Source of the DNA: Pelobates cultripes | Lineage: Eukaryota > Chordata > Amphibia > Anura > Pelobatidae | Length of the DNA stretch: 64,000 bases | Assembly (NCBI GenBank): GCA_933207985.1 | Contig: OW240920.1 | Location: 132,352,636-132,416,635, forward strand | Reading direction: 5' to 3' | Part shown: in pieces, positions 22,505 through 34,534 of the stretch | Position numbering within the stretch: the stretch's first letter is position 1 | Layout: every line of letters begins with the position of its first letter | Notes under the pieces: generated by a model | Database searches by the model: none | The model's input: only the letters and a program-made list of their open reading frames with translations | What the model was told of the DNA's origin: nothing | Translations under genes and position numbers: made by a program

Positions 22505-24189
22505 TCATTCAAGAAAAACTGTATCTGTTATCAGATTCTTTGTATTAACCATATCCTCTAATGTACTTAATTGTGCCTTGAGACAATCCAGTTTTTCAAG
22601 GAACTCATTTCGTTCACATGTTAGAGAAAGATTTTCTGCCTTTAGTTGTCTATTCTGTGCTTTAAGCACATGGTAGGGAATCCAAGGTCTTGTGAGGGGG
22701 ATACCATTATTATCTTTTCTCTGGATCTCCACCTAGGGTGATTATTTTTATTTCCCAGAGTCCAACTATCACACATGGGCCTTTCATGATGAATATGCAC
22801 ATCTGATTTACAAAATTTTTCAATATGTCCCATCCTACCACACTTAAAACATGTAATGGATTTTATATGTGGGGACTTTCTCTGATTGATATATCTGTGA
22901 GGTTGGGGACTTTGTATCAATGACACTTGTCTTTTATTTACTTTTTCTTGATTTAGTAAAATTGCTTCAGCCCTTCTTAAGCAATTCAGTATATTTACAA
23001 AGGTGTCCTGTGGGGACACAGTTAAACCAATTAACTCTCGAATATCTGGCAGTGTCCTATTAAGTAATGCTTTCTTATATGCATATTCATTGTGATCAGC
23101 ATGTGCTCCAGGTGGAACAGTCAGTTTGAATAAAACAAATAACCTATTTACAAACCCTTGAACAGACTCCCCTCTCTTCTGCGCACAATTACCAAAAGCA
23201 AAATGATGATTTATTTCCTCTAGACCAAGTGCGTTTAATAACTCTTTGATAAGTTGTTGCTTGGTTCTAGGTTCTATAAATATCTCATGTGGCAGACTTG
23301 CTCTTAGTGACTGGTCTGTACTAGCAATTATAACATCAAAAATATCCAATTCATTTAAGTTTCTGTGGATTTTTTCAAATTGATCAATTTTTAACATAAC
23401 ATCTACTGGATCATCATCCAAGCGTATACATCCCAGTTCTTTGCTCAGTGCAATAACCTCTGTACGTTTTAAGGAATGGGTCACAGTAGTTTTATGTAGT
23501 ACATTTCCCTGTGCATCCACCATGCGCTCTGTAGAGATTGGTGCCATTTTAGCAGGAATACTGCGCTCACAAATACCATAAACATCTGCAAAAACACCAC
23601 ACTCTATGTTATGTACAACATTTGTATTGGGTTCTGCAGCATTGCATGCATTTCTATTTTGTAATTGGGATTTCAATAAATTCATTTGATACATGCAATC
23701 TGAATGATCAGCCTCTTTCTGGCTGCTGGATGCAAGGATCCTAATAGCACCCTCTGCATCCTTCAGCCTTTCTACAAGCTGCTCATTACAACTGTGCAAT
23801 TCCTCATTTTCAAGACGCATTTGCTGACTACCTACACACAAAGCAGCAGCATTTTGCGCAGACAATTTAAAACCTTCCACTTCATTCTTTAAACTCAAAA
23901 TGTCTGCCTCTAATTTCTCTTTTTGCCTATTTAAAGATTTATACTTCTCCGCAATCCAACGGGCAGCATAAATCAAGGCAATTTTAGCCCTAGATTTGGA
24001 CAATTTCTTTTCAATAATTGCCCTGGCCACATAATCCTGAGCATTAAGCCACGGATCTAATGCACCATCCATACATTTAATTATTGCTTCTGGATTAGAC
24101 ACCTTAGCAATCTTTTTCAATAAACTCTCCATCATTGACAACGCACAATTCACTGAAATATCTATACACAATATCTGAACAGTATCCAA
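22505..24189 (-). pseudogene. gag: gag, copy 1, with a 1-nt deletion
   Basis: The first 460-plus codons match copy 2 at 26831-28516 almost residue for residue, including the CCHC knuckle CFKCGRMGHIEKFC. Near 22730 this copy has CTGGATCTCC where copy 2 has CTGGGATCTCC. The missing G shifts the frame, so the protein ends at 22642 with an unrelated 23-residue tail, while the original C-terminal coiled coil survives in another frame at 22505-22732. Other differences include K/R in the knuckle, A/T, T/I and Q/H changes. Copy 2 is the better guide to the ancestral protein. Confidence 0.9.
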
Positions 24190-24266
24190 AAGTAAATATA
24201 CAATCTATACAATTATGAATATGCTCATAAATCACACTAAATCCCTCCTACCTCGGCTCGCCAATT

Positions 24267-25043
24267 TGTAAGAAATTATGACCCTCTTACAAGGATATTC
24301 TTTTAGGGAATGTGTGACAAATAAGACATAAACACAAGTGTATAATAAAATGTATTGTAAATATTCATTTAAGGATACTGTTAGATTTTAAAAGGATATA
24401 CACAATATACATTATACATTATATCCGGTACATAATCAAAAGCTACATAATAAAAAGGCAATACTTAAACATTTAAATGCAGGTCTTCCCCTTGCGCCTT
24501 CATCTTGGGTAATCTGGGACAGCCTCTCTTAGTTCACCATGGCCCTGCTTGCTGCGTTGTCCTCTCCAAAGAGAGAGAGAAAGAGAGAGAGCCTTCCTTG
24601 GTTGTTGTCCTTTTAAAGACTGATTCTTGGAGTAATAAACTACAAGTCCCAGAATCCCTTTTCCTTCCCAAAAGTGGTTTATCCCGCCCTCTTTCTCCAG
24701 AGAGTTCTGTCTTTACACAAGTCTTTCCCTTTGATCTCTTCCCTCCAGCCATACTGTAACATTGTGAAAGACCAGTTGATTAGGTTTCTTGGTAGATTGG
24801 ACTGCTTGGGAAAACACACACTTGCATGGTTACACCTAGATGTCTATTACTCTGATCTCCTGATAACATGCAAGGAATACTGGAGGGATGTAAGCTTTTG
24901 TTTTAGCTGGGTGTTGTAAAATGCAACTGAAAGCTTTGATCCTTATCACACTATTATCAAGGAAATGACCCCCACTTGTGAAACCAGTCACATACACAGA
25001 AAGTTATATACAATATTGCAGTTTGGAATATCAATTTCTTACA
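24267..25043 (-). repeat. Central LTR (777 bp)
   Basis: Complete copy with TG...CA ends, shared by the two bodies: it acts as the 5' LTR of body 1 and the 3' LTR of body 2. Nearly identical to 28593-29369, with a few substitutions such as GTCTTTACAC versus GTCTTTGCAC near 24714. Confidence 0.92.
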
Positions 25044-26830
25044 GTCCCCACCTAGAGGGCGAATGACTCAACAAGAAAATGAGCCCTCTCAAAGAAATAC
25101 AGTATTTGAATTATGTGTGTTTTAAATGATTATATGTTTTACTGAGACACAAATGACTTGACAACCACATATATTTATAATTTAGGGAACTGCAAGGCAT
25201 AATTTAGCCAAATCATTGAGGCACTTACAGTTATCATTTTTCACCATTAATTTGAACTCCTTCAGCCATATCCGTAACCTTTCATTACCCTCATAGGCTC
25301 AGCATCACTGCAACCATTAGATTTCACTCCCATCACGCTCAATTACCTGTGCCACCAGCACTGCTTCCACCACACTGTTCCTTTAACCCTGGCCGTGCTT
25401 ACTTTGGGCTATTAGGCCTCTGACCTCTGCCCACCATGACACCTGGCGTATTTTCACACCCACAGCAGTTAATTTGCTGTTCACTTACATAGTGTATTAA
25501 AGAGACCACTCAAGGGAGAAACACAGTTTATTGTTTGGAGTGGGGATCTGAGTGAAGGTGTTTGTGCACGTTCATTGGGAGTTTATTAAAAGTTGTATAG
25601 CTGGAGTGGGTTTGTGTTTGAGCCCTTGAGGATGTCTAATAAGCTTTCGATAGGCCCTTGGCTTCTGGAAATTAAAAGATTCGTAGCACAGAAAGTGTGC
25701 AGTGTTACATTATGCAAATCACTAGTGGTTTGATTATCATCCTTGTCTCAGTACTACCGTCTGGATTCACAAGTGGTCATCTAAAACACTGTAAACACAA
25801 ATGTGAGCAAAATGCAACCAGTATCAATGTGTACTAAGAAATACATCCTCATAACAGTATAAAATAATTTACTATAACCTTACTAAAACCATAAATATTT
25901 AACCCCTTGTGGAAAACCAAATAGAGCAAATAGAAAATGCTAAATCATATATTGTCACTCACCCCACCTTGACTCAAAAACAATATAAAATATACAAACT
26001 GGTCTAATTTGTCTATATGCTATACCCCACCTTGAGAGTATAAATTAAAACAAAAACAAACAAAGAATAACCATTATCATTCTATTGTTCACCCAACCTT
26101 GACCCAAGGAAATGTAAAATATATGCAATTATCTGTTTTCCCTATATTCCCTTTAGAGTGTGAAATACAATAAAAAGCATAAGAAAACAACAAAATCAAA
26201 GAAGATGGAGAGAGAAAAAAGTAGATTGAATGCTACCATTACCTTCAGTCATTGAACTGTATACAAAGTTTGGCAGCGTGCAATCTAAAAGAAAACTGAC
26301 AATGGTCTGTTGCCTTTCAAAGATTAAAATCAAAAATCGGCTTGAGGCTATTTGTGTTGGTAACCAAATGAAAAAAAGACAAAAACAAAAATATTTACTG
26401 TTGTAAACCAACAGACAGTTACACTATCACATCTCTCCAGTGTGATCAACGTATAAGCCTCACCTTGGCAACAATTCATCTAATCTAGAAATATATAAAA
26501 TTAGTAATCCAGTATCAAAATACAAAAATAAAACATAGCTGGAAGTGCAGGTGTGCTAAACTAATAAAAACAAAAATAATTTGGAATTTGGACCACCTGA
26601 CTGTAATTAATGAGTTTAGAGGCTTATCCTTAATATGAAAAAAATAATATAAAACTACATATTAAGGTCCTCTATAAACTGGAACTGTACTTTCCTGAAA
26701 TAAATAAACATGTTAAATTGTTGGTCTTCTCACAGGTCTATATTTGTCTTCCTTCTCAATTGGCATCATCTCCGTAGTTTTCTAAAAAAACAAGTTCAAG
26801 AGAAAGTTAATATCACACAACTAGAATAGG

Positions 26831-28516
26831 TCATTCAAGAAAAACTGTATCTGTTATCAGATTCTTTGTGTTAACCATATCCTCTAATGTACTTAATTGT
26901 GCCTTGAGACAATCCAGTTTTTCAAGGAACTCATTTCGTTCACATGTTAGAGAAAGATTTTCTGCCTTTAGTTGTCTATTCTGTGCTTTAAGCACATGGT
27001 AGGGAATCCAAGGTCTTGTGAGGGGGATACCATTATTATCTTTTCTCTGGGATCTCCACCTAGGGTGATTATTTTTATTTCCCAGAGTCCAACTATCACA
27101 CATGGGCCTTTCATGATGAATATGCACATCTGATTTACAAAATTTTTCAATATGTCCCATCCTACCACACCTAAAACATGTAATGGATTTTATATGTGGG
27201 GACTTTCTCTGATTGATATATCTGTGAGGTTGGGGACTTTGTATCAATGACACATGTCTTTTATTTACTTTTTCTTGATTTAGTAAAATTGCTTCAGCCC
27301 TTCTTAAGCAATTCAGTATATTTACAAAGGTGTCCTGTGGGGACACAGTTAAACCAATTAACTCTCGAATATCTGGCAGTGTCCTATTAAGTAATGCTTT
27401 CTTATATGCATATTCATTGTGATCAGCATGTGCTCCAGGTGGAACAGTCAGTTTGAATAAAACAAATAACCTATTTACAAACCCTTGAACAGACTCCCCT
27501 CTCTTCTGAGCACAATTACCAAAAGCAAAATGATGATTTATTTCCTCTAGACCAAGTGTGTTTAATAACTCTTTGATAAGTTGTTGCTTGGTTCTAGGTT
27601 CTATAAATATCTCATGTGGCAGACTTGCTCTTAGTGACTGGTCTGTACTAGCAATTATAACATCAAAAATATCCAATTCATTTAAGTTTCTGTGGATTTT
27701 TTCAAATTGATCAATTTTTAACATAACATCTACTGGATCATCATCCAAGCGTATACATCCCAGTTCTTTGCTCAGTGCAATAACCTCTATACGTTTTAAG
27801 GAATGGGTCACAGTAGTTTTATGTAGTACATTTCCCTGTGCATCCACCATGCGCTCTGTAGAGATTGGTGCCATTTTAGCAGGAATACTGCGCTCACAAA
27901 TACCATAAACATCTGCAAAAACACCACACTCTATGTTATGTACAACATTTGTATTGGGTTCTGCAGCATTGCATGCATTTCTATTTTGTAATTGGGATTT
28001 CAATAAATTCATTTGATACATGCAATCTGAATGATCAGCCTCTTTCTGGCTGCTGGATGCAAGGATCCTAATAGCACCCTCTGCATCCTTCAGCCTTTCT
28101 ACAAGCTGCTCATTACAACTGTGCAATTCCTCATTTTCAAGACGCATTTGCTGACTACCTACACACAAAGCAGCAGCATTTTGCGCAGACAATTTAAAAC
28201 CTTCCACTTCATTCTTTAAACTCAAAATGTCTGCCTCTAATTTCTCTTTTTGCCTATTTAAAGATTTATACTTCTCCGCAATCCAACGGGCAGCATAAAT
28301 CAAGGCAATTTTAGCCCTAGATTTGGACAATTTCTTTTCAATAATTGCCCTGGCCACATAATCCTGAGCATTAAGCCACGGATCTAATGCACCATCCATA
28401 CATTTAATTATTGCTTCTGGATTAGACACCTTAGCAATCTTTTTCAATAAACTCTCCATCATTGACAACGCACAATTCACTGAAATATCTATACACAATA
28501 TCTGAACAGTATCCAA
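26831..28516 (-). CDS. gag: gag-like protein of a non-autonomous LTR element, copy 2
   Basis: The intact frame encodes 561 residues. It has an N-terminal helical domain (about 20-90), a predicted coiled coil (about 85-175, rich in Glu/Lys/Leu), a central capsid-like domain (about 240-410) and one zinc knuckle CFRCGRMGHIEKFC at residues 447-460. A second predicted coiled coil follows at about 507-550 (LKAQNRQLKAENLSL). Coiled coils on both sides of the knuckle are unusual for Gag. By family analogy it should form particles that package the element RNA, but reverse transcriptase and integrase would have to come from another element. I cannot assign it to a named Gag family; overall it looks retrovirus/Metaviridae-like. 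The first ATG at 28516 lies 77 nt downstream of the 5' LTR in the coding sense. Confidence 0.8.
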   Translation of the reverse strand: MDTVQILCIDISVNCALSMMESLLKKIAKVSNPEAIIKCMDGALDPWLNAQDYVARAIIEKKLSKSRAKIALIYAARWIAEKYKSLNRQKEKLEADILSLKNEVEGFKLSAQNAAALCVGSQQMRLENEELHSCNEQLVERLKDAEGAIRILASSSQKEADHSDCMYQMNLLKSQLQNRNACNAAEPNTNVVHNIECGVFADVYGICERSIPAKMAPISTERMVDAQGNVLHKTTVTHSLKRIEVIALSKELGCIRLDDDPVDVMLKIDQFEKIHRNLNELDIFDVIIASTDQSLRASLPHEIFIEPRTKQQLIKELLNTLGLEEINHHFAFGNCAQKRGESVQGFVNRLFVLFKLTVPPGAHADHNEYAYKKALLNRTLPDIRELIGLTVSPQDTFVNILNCLRRAEAILLNQEKVNKRHVSLIQSPQPHRYINQRKSPHIKSITCFRCGRMGHIEKFCKSDVHIHHERPMCDSWTLGNKNNHPRWRSQRKDNNGIPLTRPWIPYHVLKAQNRQLKAENLSLTCERNEFLEKLDCLKAQLSTLEDMVNTKNLITDTVFLE

Positions 28517-28592
28517 AAGTAAATATACAATCTATACAATTATGAATATGCTCATAAATCACACTAAATCCCTCCTACCTGGCTCGCCAATT

Positions 28593-29369
28593 TGTAAGAA
28601 ATTATGACCCTCTTACAAGGATATTCTTTTAGGGAATGTGTGACAAATAAGACATAAACACAAGTGTATAATAAAATGTATTGTAAATATTCATTTAAGG
28701 ATACTGTTAGATTTTAAAAGGATATACACAATATACATTATACATTATATCCGGTACATAATCAAAAGCTACATAATAAAAAGGCAATACTTAAACATTT
28801 AAATGCAGGTCTTCCCCTTGCGCCTTCATCTTGGGTAATCTGGGACAGCCTCTCTTAGTTCACCATGGCCCTGCTTGCTGCGTTGTCCTCTCCAAAGAGA
28901 GAGAGAAAGAGAGAGAGCCTTCCTTGGTTGTTGTCCTTTTAAAGACTGATTCTTGGAGTAATAAACTACAAGTCCCAGAATCCCTTTTCCTTCCCAAAAG
29001 TGGTTTATCCCGCCCTCTTTCTCCAGAGAGTTCTGTCTTTGCACAAGTCTTTCCCTTTGATCTCTTCCCTCCAGCCATACTGTAACATTGTGAAAGACCA
29101 GTTGATTAGGTTTCTTGGTAGATTGGACTGCTTGGGAAAACACACACTTGCATGGTTACACCTAGATGTCTATTACTCTGATCTCCTGATAACATGCAAG
29201 GAATACTGGAGGGATGTAAGCTTTTGTTTTAGCTGGGTGTTGTAAAATGCAACTGAAAGCTTTGATCCTTATCCCACTGTTATCAAGGAAATGACCCCAA
29301 CTTGTGAAACCAGTCACATACACAGAAAGTTATATACAATATTGCAGTTTGGAATATCAATTTCTTACA
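28593..29369 (-). repeat. Rightmost LTR (777 bp), 5' LTR of the array
   Basis: Complete copy ending TTTCTTACA at 29369, where homology to the other LTR junctions stops and unrelated sequence begins. It therefore marks the outer edge of the array. Confidence 0.92.
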
Positions 29370-32300
29370 AAAGCAGTGGGGCCTTCACCCAACGTAACCT
29401 TCTCACACCTATCAAGAGTACTTATAAATTGTTACAGTTCTTTCACTGTTAAAAAACCTGTATATTGAGTTCGGTTCCTCTTTATTTTTTCCATTTAACC
29501 TCACTGTATATTTTTGGATATTTTGTCCTCAGTTAACGTATTTTGCTATTTGCTATCCTTCTTTAAATTACCGGTATACACCAGATCAACCGACCCCTTA
29601 GGGAACAACACAGTATTAAGTAAGCACCAAGACCTTTCTGATAGACGTAGACCACAGTTCAGGTCTCTCTAGGACCACAGAAACCCTAGACGACTCCACA
29701 GCAACTCCACACACTACATTCCACAGGGCGAGGTAGTGACCTACCTGACATTCACGACATGGCCACAATACGCATTCACTCACAGAACGCCAGAGGCCTC
29801 AACACGCCAGAAAAGCGAACCCTAGCTCTAGAGGACTTCCATAGACATAAAGCGGATATTGTGTTTCTCCAAGAAACCCATTTTAGGAAGGACACAGCCC
29901 CATCGCTACGCAACCGCAAATACCCCATAGGATACTTTAGCCACTACATAGGGGCCAAATCCAGGGGGGTAGCAATACTAATAGGCCAACACGTACCCTT
30001 CCAACTCATAGCACAGAAAACAGATGACGCGGGAAGGTATATTCTGGTGAAAGGGAAAATTGGGAACGCAATAGTCACTCTTGCGAACCTGTACCTACCT
30101 AATACAAAACAGTGTCAAGCATTGCAAAAAATACTAGATTCCATTTCCAGTTTCCGTGAGGGCATACTGATTGTGGGTGGTGACATGAACATGGCACTGG
30201 ACAGTGAACTGGACACATCATCATCTCACAGCAACTGCAACACAACAGCCCGAAATAGGTTTCGTAAGATCTTACATGACGCCAGGCTATTCGACGCCTG
30301 GAGATCGCTATATCCCACTAGGAAGGACTTCTCCTTTTACTCACCACCTTCAGGTAGCTACTCCAGAATTGACATGCTGTTCCTTCCACATAGCAGACTG
30401 GACCTACTGAGGGGAGCCTCGTACGGTCAAATCTCATGGTCAGACCATGCACCCCTTTCAGTGGATCTAGCGATCCCGGACTTACCTACTGCACGACCCC
30501 AATGGAGATTGAACGACCTCCTCATGAACCACCCAGAACATATAGCTATAATACGAGAAAAATTAGGCCAGTACTTCAGGGAGAACGACCATCCAGACAC
30601 GACACAGGCTATGCTTTGGGAAGCGCATAAGTGTGTAGTTAGAGGGGAGTTAATAAAATTAGCCTCTAAATTGAAACGAGAAAGAGATGGCAGGATTCTC
30701 TCCCTAACCTCCCAAATTAAAAAGTTGTAGGAGCAGCATTCCAGAGATCACACTTTAGAGACCTATAAGACGCTACTCGCACTGCGAACCGAGCTCACTG
30801 CCACATTGAACCTGCACGCGAAAAAGAAAAACAAATTCAAAAAACATACCTACTACACTCAGGGAGGGAAAGGGGAGAAACTACTGGCACAAACTTTGAG
30901 GCAGGGTAAACAATCCACTTTCATTGAGGGCATTAAACTTCAAAATGGGACATACACTCAGAGGATGCCAGAAATCCTATCAGCTTTCACAGATTACTAT
31001 ATGGGGTTATACAACCTCCGAGAGACACCACCAAATCCCTCGGAAATACAAAACTTCCTTAGAGGGAGAATCAAACATACACTACCAGCTAATGAGAGAA
31101 TCTTCCTAGAAAGCCCTATCTCCGCAGAAGAATTCCACTACACGATTAAGACCCTCCCAATAGGGAAAAGCCCGGGCCCAGACGGCCTAACAGGGAAATA
31201 CTATAAAACGCTGGCCAAAGAACTGGAACAACCCTTTCTTAAGGCCTTCAACGACAGAGGCCTAAAGCACTCCATTGCTCACTCTGCATTGATCGCAAAC
31301 ATAGCCTTAATACCGAAAGAGGGTAAAGACCCATCCAATTGTGGTAGCTACAGGCCAATCTCACTAATAAACATTGATATAAAGATCTTTACTAAAATCC
31401 TAGCCAATAGATTGAAACCTCTCCTGCCGGGACTAATACATGATGATCAGGCTGGCTTCATCCCAGGTAGAGAAGCCAAAAATAATACCACCAAAATTAT
31501 AAATCTAATGCATTGGGCAACCACCAAGGGCACAGACTCACCTAACATCCTTCTAGCAATAGACGCGGAAAAGGCGTTTGATAGGGTAGATTGGTCCCTT
31601 ATGCTTGCCCCTTTGAAGGGCCTGGGTTTTGGGGAACGGTGGGAGGCATGGCTGGAAGCTATTTACTCAACCCCGACAGCTAGACTCAAAATCAATGGGC
31701 AACTCTCCGACCCAGTCCAAATCCGAAATGGAACCCGTCAGGGATGCCCCTTGTCACCCCTCATCTTCATATTGACTCTAGAACCCTTCATACAGGGGAT
31801 CAGAGATAACCCCCTGATAAGAGGCTTCAAAATGGATAAGGGAGAGTATAAGGTGTCGGCTTTCGCGGATGACCTTCTATTCACCGTCGCAGATCCTAGT
31901 TCATCCCTCCCCCAGATACTTCATGAAATGGAACTCTATAGCAGAGTCTCGAATTTCAAAGCCAACCTCACCAAATGCGAAATCTTACCACTCAATGTCG
32001 CTCAAAATTTAGAGGATCATCTCAAGGGCTCCTTTCCCTTCAGTTGGGCACCCACCTCCATTAAATACCTGGGGGTACGCCTACCTAGGAGACTAAATCG
32101 CCTTTACGAGCTCAATTTTCCCCCACTGTTAAAAGCTATATCCTCTGACCTATTAAAGTGGCATAAACCGAGGTTCAGCTGGTTCTGCAGGGTAAATATC
32201 ATTAAAATGAATGTGCTCCCCCGCCTACTATATCCCCTCCAGACCCTGCCTATAGCCATCCCACTTACATTCCTAAACGCAATTCGCAAGTCCATCACAA

Positions 32301-34002
32301 CATTCATTTGGGCTCACGCTCGCCCGCGAATAGCATACTCCCTTCTAACGACCACACGCGAGGAAGGGGGAGTAGGCCTGCCCGACATTAACGCTTACCA
32401 TAAGGCCATACACCTAGCCAGAATATATGAGTGGACAAAAATTTCATCAACTTTCCAATGGAAAACAATAGAAGGTTCCTTTCTTAAAGTGCCTCTCCAC
32501 ACCGCGCCATGGCATAAGACATCGATACAGTGGCTATCACATAACCAACACCCCACAATAGGGCCGACTCTAAAGATCTGGCAAACGATACGTGGGCAAG
32601 GTGCACTCTCACCACATCCCTCACCGCTCTATCCCATCACCCACAATCCACTTTTCGAACCGGGACGGATGGGGGGACCGCTGGACCAGGCTCGCCCGAA
32701 CCCACAGGTCCAACTTAGAGAGGTGGTGAAAGATGTAGCTATTGTACCAATCCACACTCTCACAGAATCCCGAGACCCAACATGGCCCCAGCAACTATAC
32801 TATACACAACTGTCACACTTTATCCACTCTATGAAACTGATCCCAGCTGGTGCAAGGGACCTAACAGATTTTGAAAACCTGTGCTCAGAGCACCCCCTCA
32901 AGGGTAGAGTACTTTCAACCATGTACAAACTAGTCATAAAACTCAAGCCACACACCCTTCCTCCCTATGTGGACAAATGGGAACAAGAACTCCAGATTAA
33001 ACTCACATCAGGCCAATGGAAACAGGTTTTCATGAGAACCCACAGATCAACTGCTTGCACGAACATACAGGAAGGTAATTACAAAAGGTTAGCCAGATGG
33101 CACTACACTCCTCTTAAGCTACACAAAATATACAACTCTACCCAACACACATGTTGGCGGTGCCACCGTCCAAATGCCAACACTGCACACATTTGGTGGG
33201 ATTGCTCCTACATACGAACCTTTTGGTTACGTATTCTTAAGCTAATAACAATAATCACTGGAACCTCAATCCCGCCCGCCCCGGAATACCTGATCCTCCT
33301 TCTTCCACCTCCTGACGTTAGGAAAGAGAGACTATCTCTCATAACACACCTTCTCACAGCGGCAAACCTATTGATCCCTGCCAAATGGAAAAATCCACAT
33401 CCCCCAACCCTGAGGGAATGGATGCTTAAAGTAGAAGGAATAAAACAAATGGAAGAACTCACATACGCTATATCCAAGAAATACCAGACTTTCAATCTCG
33501 TATGGCAACCTTGGAATGACTTTCTCAATAATGATGATACTCTAAGATAGGAGAATGACGCACGAAGTGGATGACATATATCCACACATACTTTCTCGCA
33601 CATACTTTCACATACATATATCGAACAATGATCTAAGTCCCCCCTCCCCAGACACACTCTAGACTATGACCAGCCTATTGCCACACCGCGACAACCAGAC
33701 ACCAATTCTTCACACTGACCGCAATATAGACATAGACGCTCCACTACCTCAGCCAGCCAAATTTGGGTAAACTAAATGAGGTCCTTTGTAATATGTAATA
33801 TGTAATATGTAAACAATGCTGATTGTTAAGTACCAGGATTGTATATAACTATATGGAGTTACTTGCCGTTCCTACATCGTGTAATTTCGGAAGAAACGTT
33901 ATCTTGATGTACACTGTATCCTACTGGTATATGCTTATTTATCTGAAACTGAATAAAAATAAATAAAAAAAATAAAAAAATTCTCTAAAAAAAAAAAAAT
34001 CC
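29370..34002 (+). mobile_element. L1/Tx1-type LINE, 5'-truncated
   Basis: ORF2 (29759-33550) is followed by about 450 bp of 3' untranslated sequence and an A-rich tail with AATAAAAATAAATAAA at about 33950-34002. ORF1 is absent: the 390 bp between the LTR array and the ORF2 start has no long frame. Start and end are approximate and no target duplication could be settled. Confidence 0.85.
29759..33550 (+). pseudogene. L1-like ORF2: endonuclease, RT, C-terminal zinc knuckle; one stop
   Basis: One frame of 1264 codons is broken only by TAG at 30728-30730. The first 323 residues are an apurinic/apyrimidinic-type endonuclease: SQNARGLNTPEKR, LQETHF, GGDMNMALD and SDHAPLSVDL carry the catalytic Asn, Glu, Asp and His positions. 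After the stop come GKSPGPDGLTGKYYK, LIPKEGKDPSNCGSYRPISL, the palm block AIDAEKAFDRVDW, GTRQGCPLSPL and the catalytic FADD at 31861. Near the C-terminus lies the CCHC motif CWRCHRPNANTAHIWWDC, typical of L1 ORF2. ORF2 nicks the target and primes reverse transcription there. The endonuclease/RT order and knuckle place it in the L1/Tx1 group. With a single nonsense mutation it is a recently dead copy. Confidence 0.93.
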
Positions 34003-34534
34003 TGGAAAGGGCTAGAGGGCTGCAAACGTAAGTAAAATGGGGGTAAGAGTAGGACAAGTGCCCTGCAAACAAATGTGGATAGGCAAATCACTTAAAATAA
34101 CATAAAATACATAAATAAAAATACAGCTGAGCCATAGATGGAATCTTTGTTTTTAGCTTTGGAAGAACATAAATCAAAATCTAAAGCATGGCTGTCAGGA
34201 GGATCACCAGAATTAACCATGTGAGAGAGGGTTGGAGTGCAGGGTATTCTTTCTGTTCAAACTGAGCTCAACTCCTGATGCATGGAGAAAAGGCCTTCAC
34301 AAGCCTCTGCTATTGTGTACAAACTTTATACTAAGTGACCCATAGGTTGAGAAGGCGGTGTAGGTGGAAGCGGTGGTTGTGGAGGAGGTGGTAGCCAACA
34401 CTGTTTGTGTGGGTTTTTTAATGTTTTTTTTTTATTGGGGGTAGCCCCCAAAATATTGGGACATATTAAAAAAGTAAAACAAAGAATAAGTGCACTTGAG
34501 TATAACAATGGCTGGGTGAGGCCGGTATAAATGT

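Larger units (their letters stand above)
20554..29369 (-). mobile_element. Tandem gag-only LTR retrotransposon (3 LTRs, 2 bodies)
   Basis: A 4326-4327-bp period is visible by eye: partial LTR 20554-20716, body 20717-24266, LTR 24267-25043, body 25044-28592, LTR 28593-29369. Full LTRs are 777 bp with ends TGTAAGAAATT and AATTTCTTACA. The coding strand is minus. On that strand the sequence after each 5' LTR is AATTGGCGAGCC, a probable primer-binding site, and before each 3' LTR is AGGTGGGGAC, a probable polypurine tract. The only long frame is gag; no protease, RT or integrase frame is visible in either body, so the element is non-autonomous. The two bodies differ by scattered substitutions and small indels. 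Unequal recombination between LTRs, or insertion of one copy into another's LTR, would produce this layout. Confidence 0.9.

Noticed and set aside
22505..28516. Assembly error duplicating one gag-only element
   Set aside because: The bodies differ by many substitutions and indels, including the frameshift, and share a central LTR that also differs from the right LTR; artefact is unlikely though not excluded.
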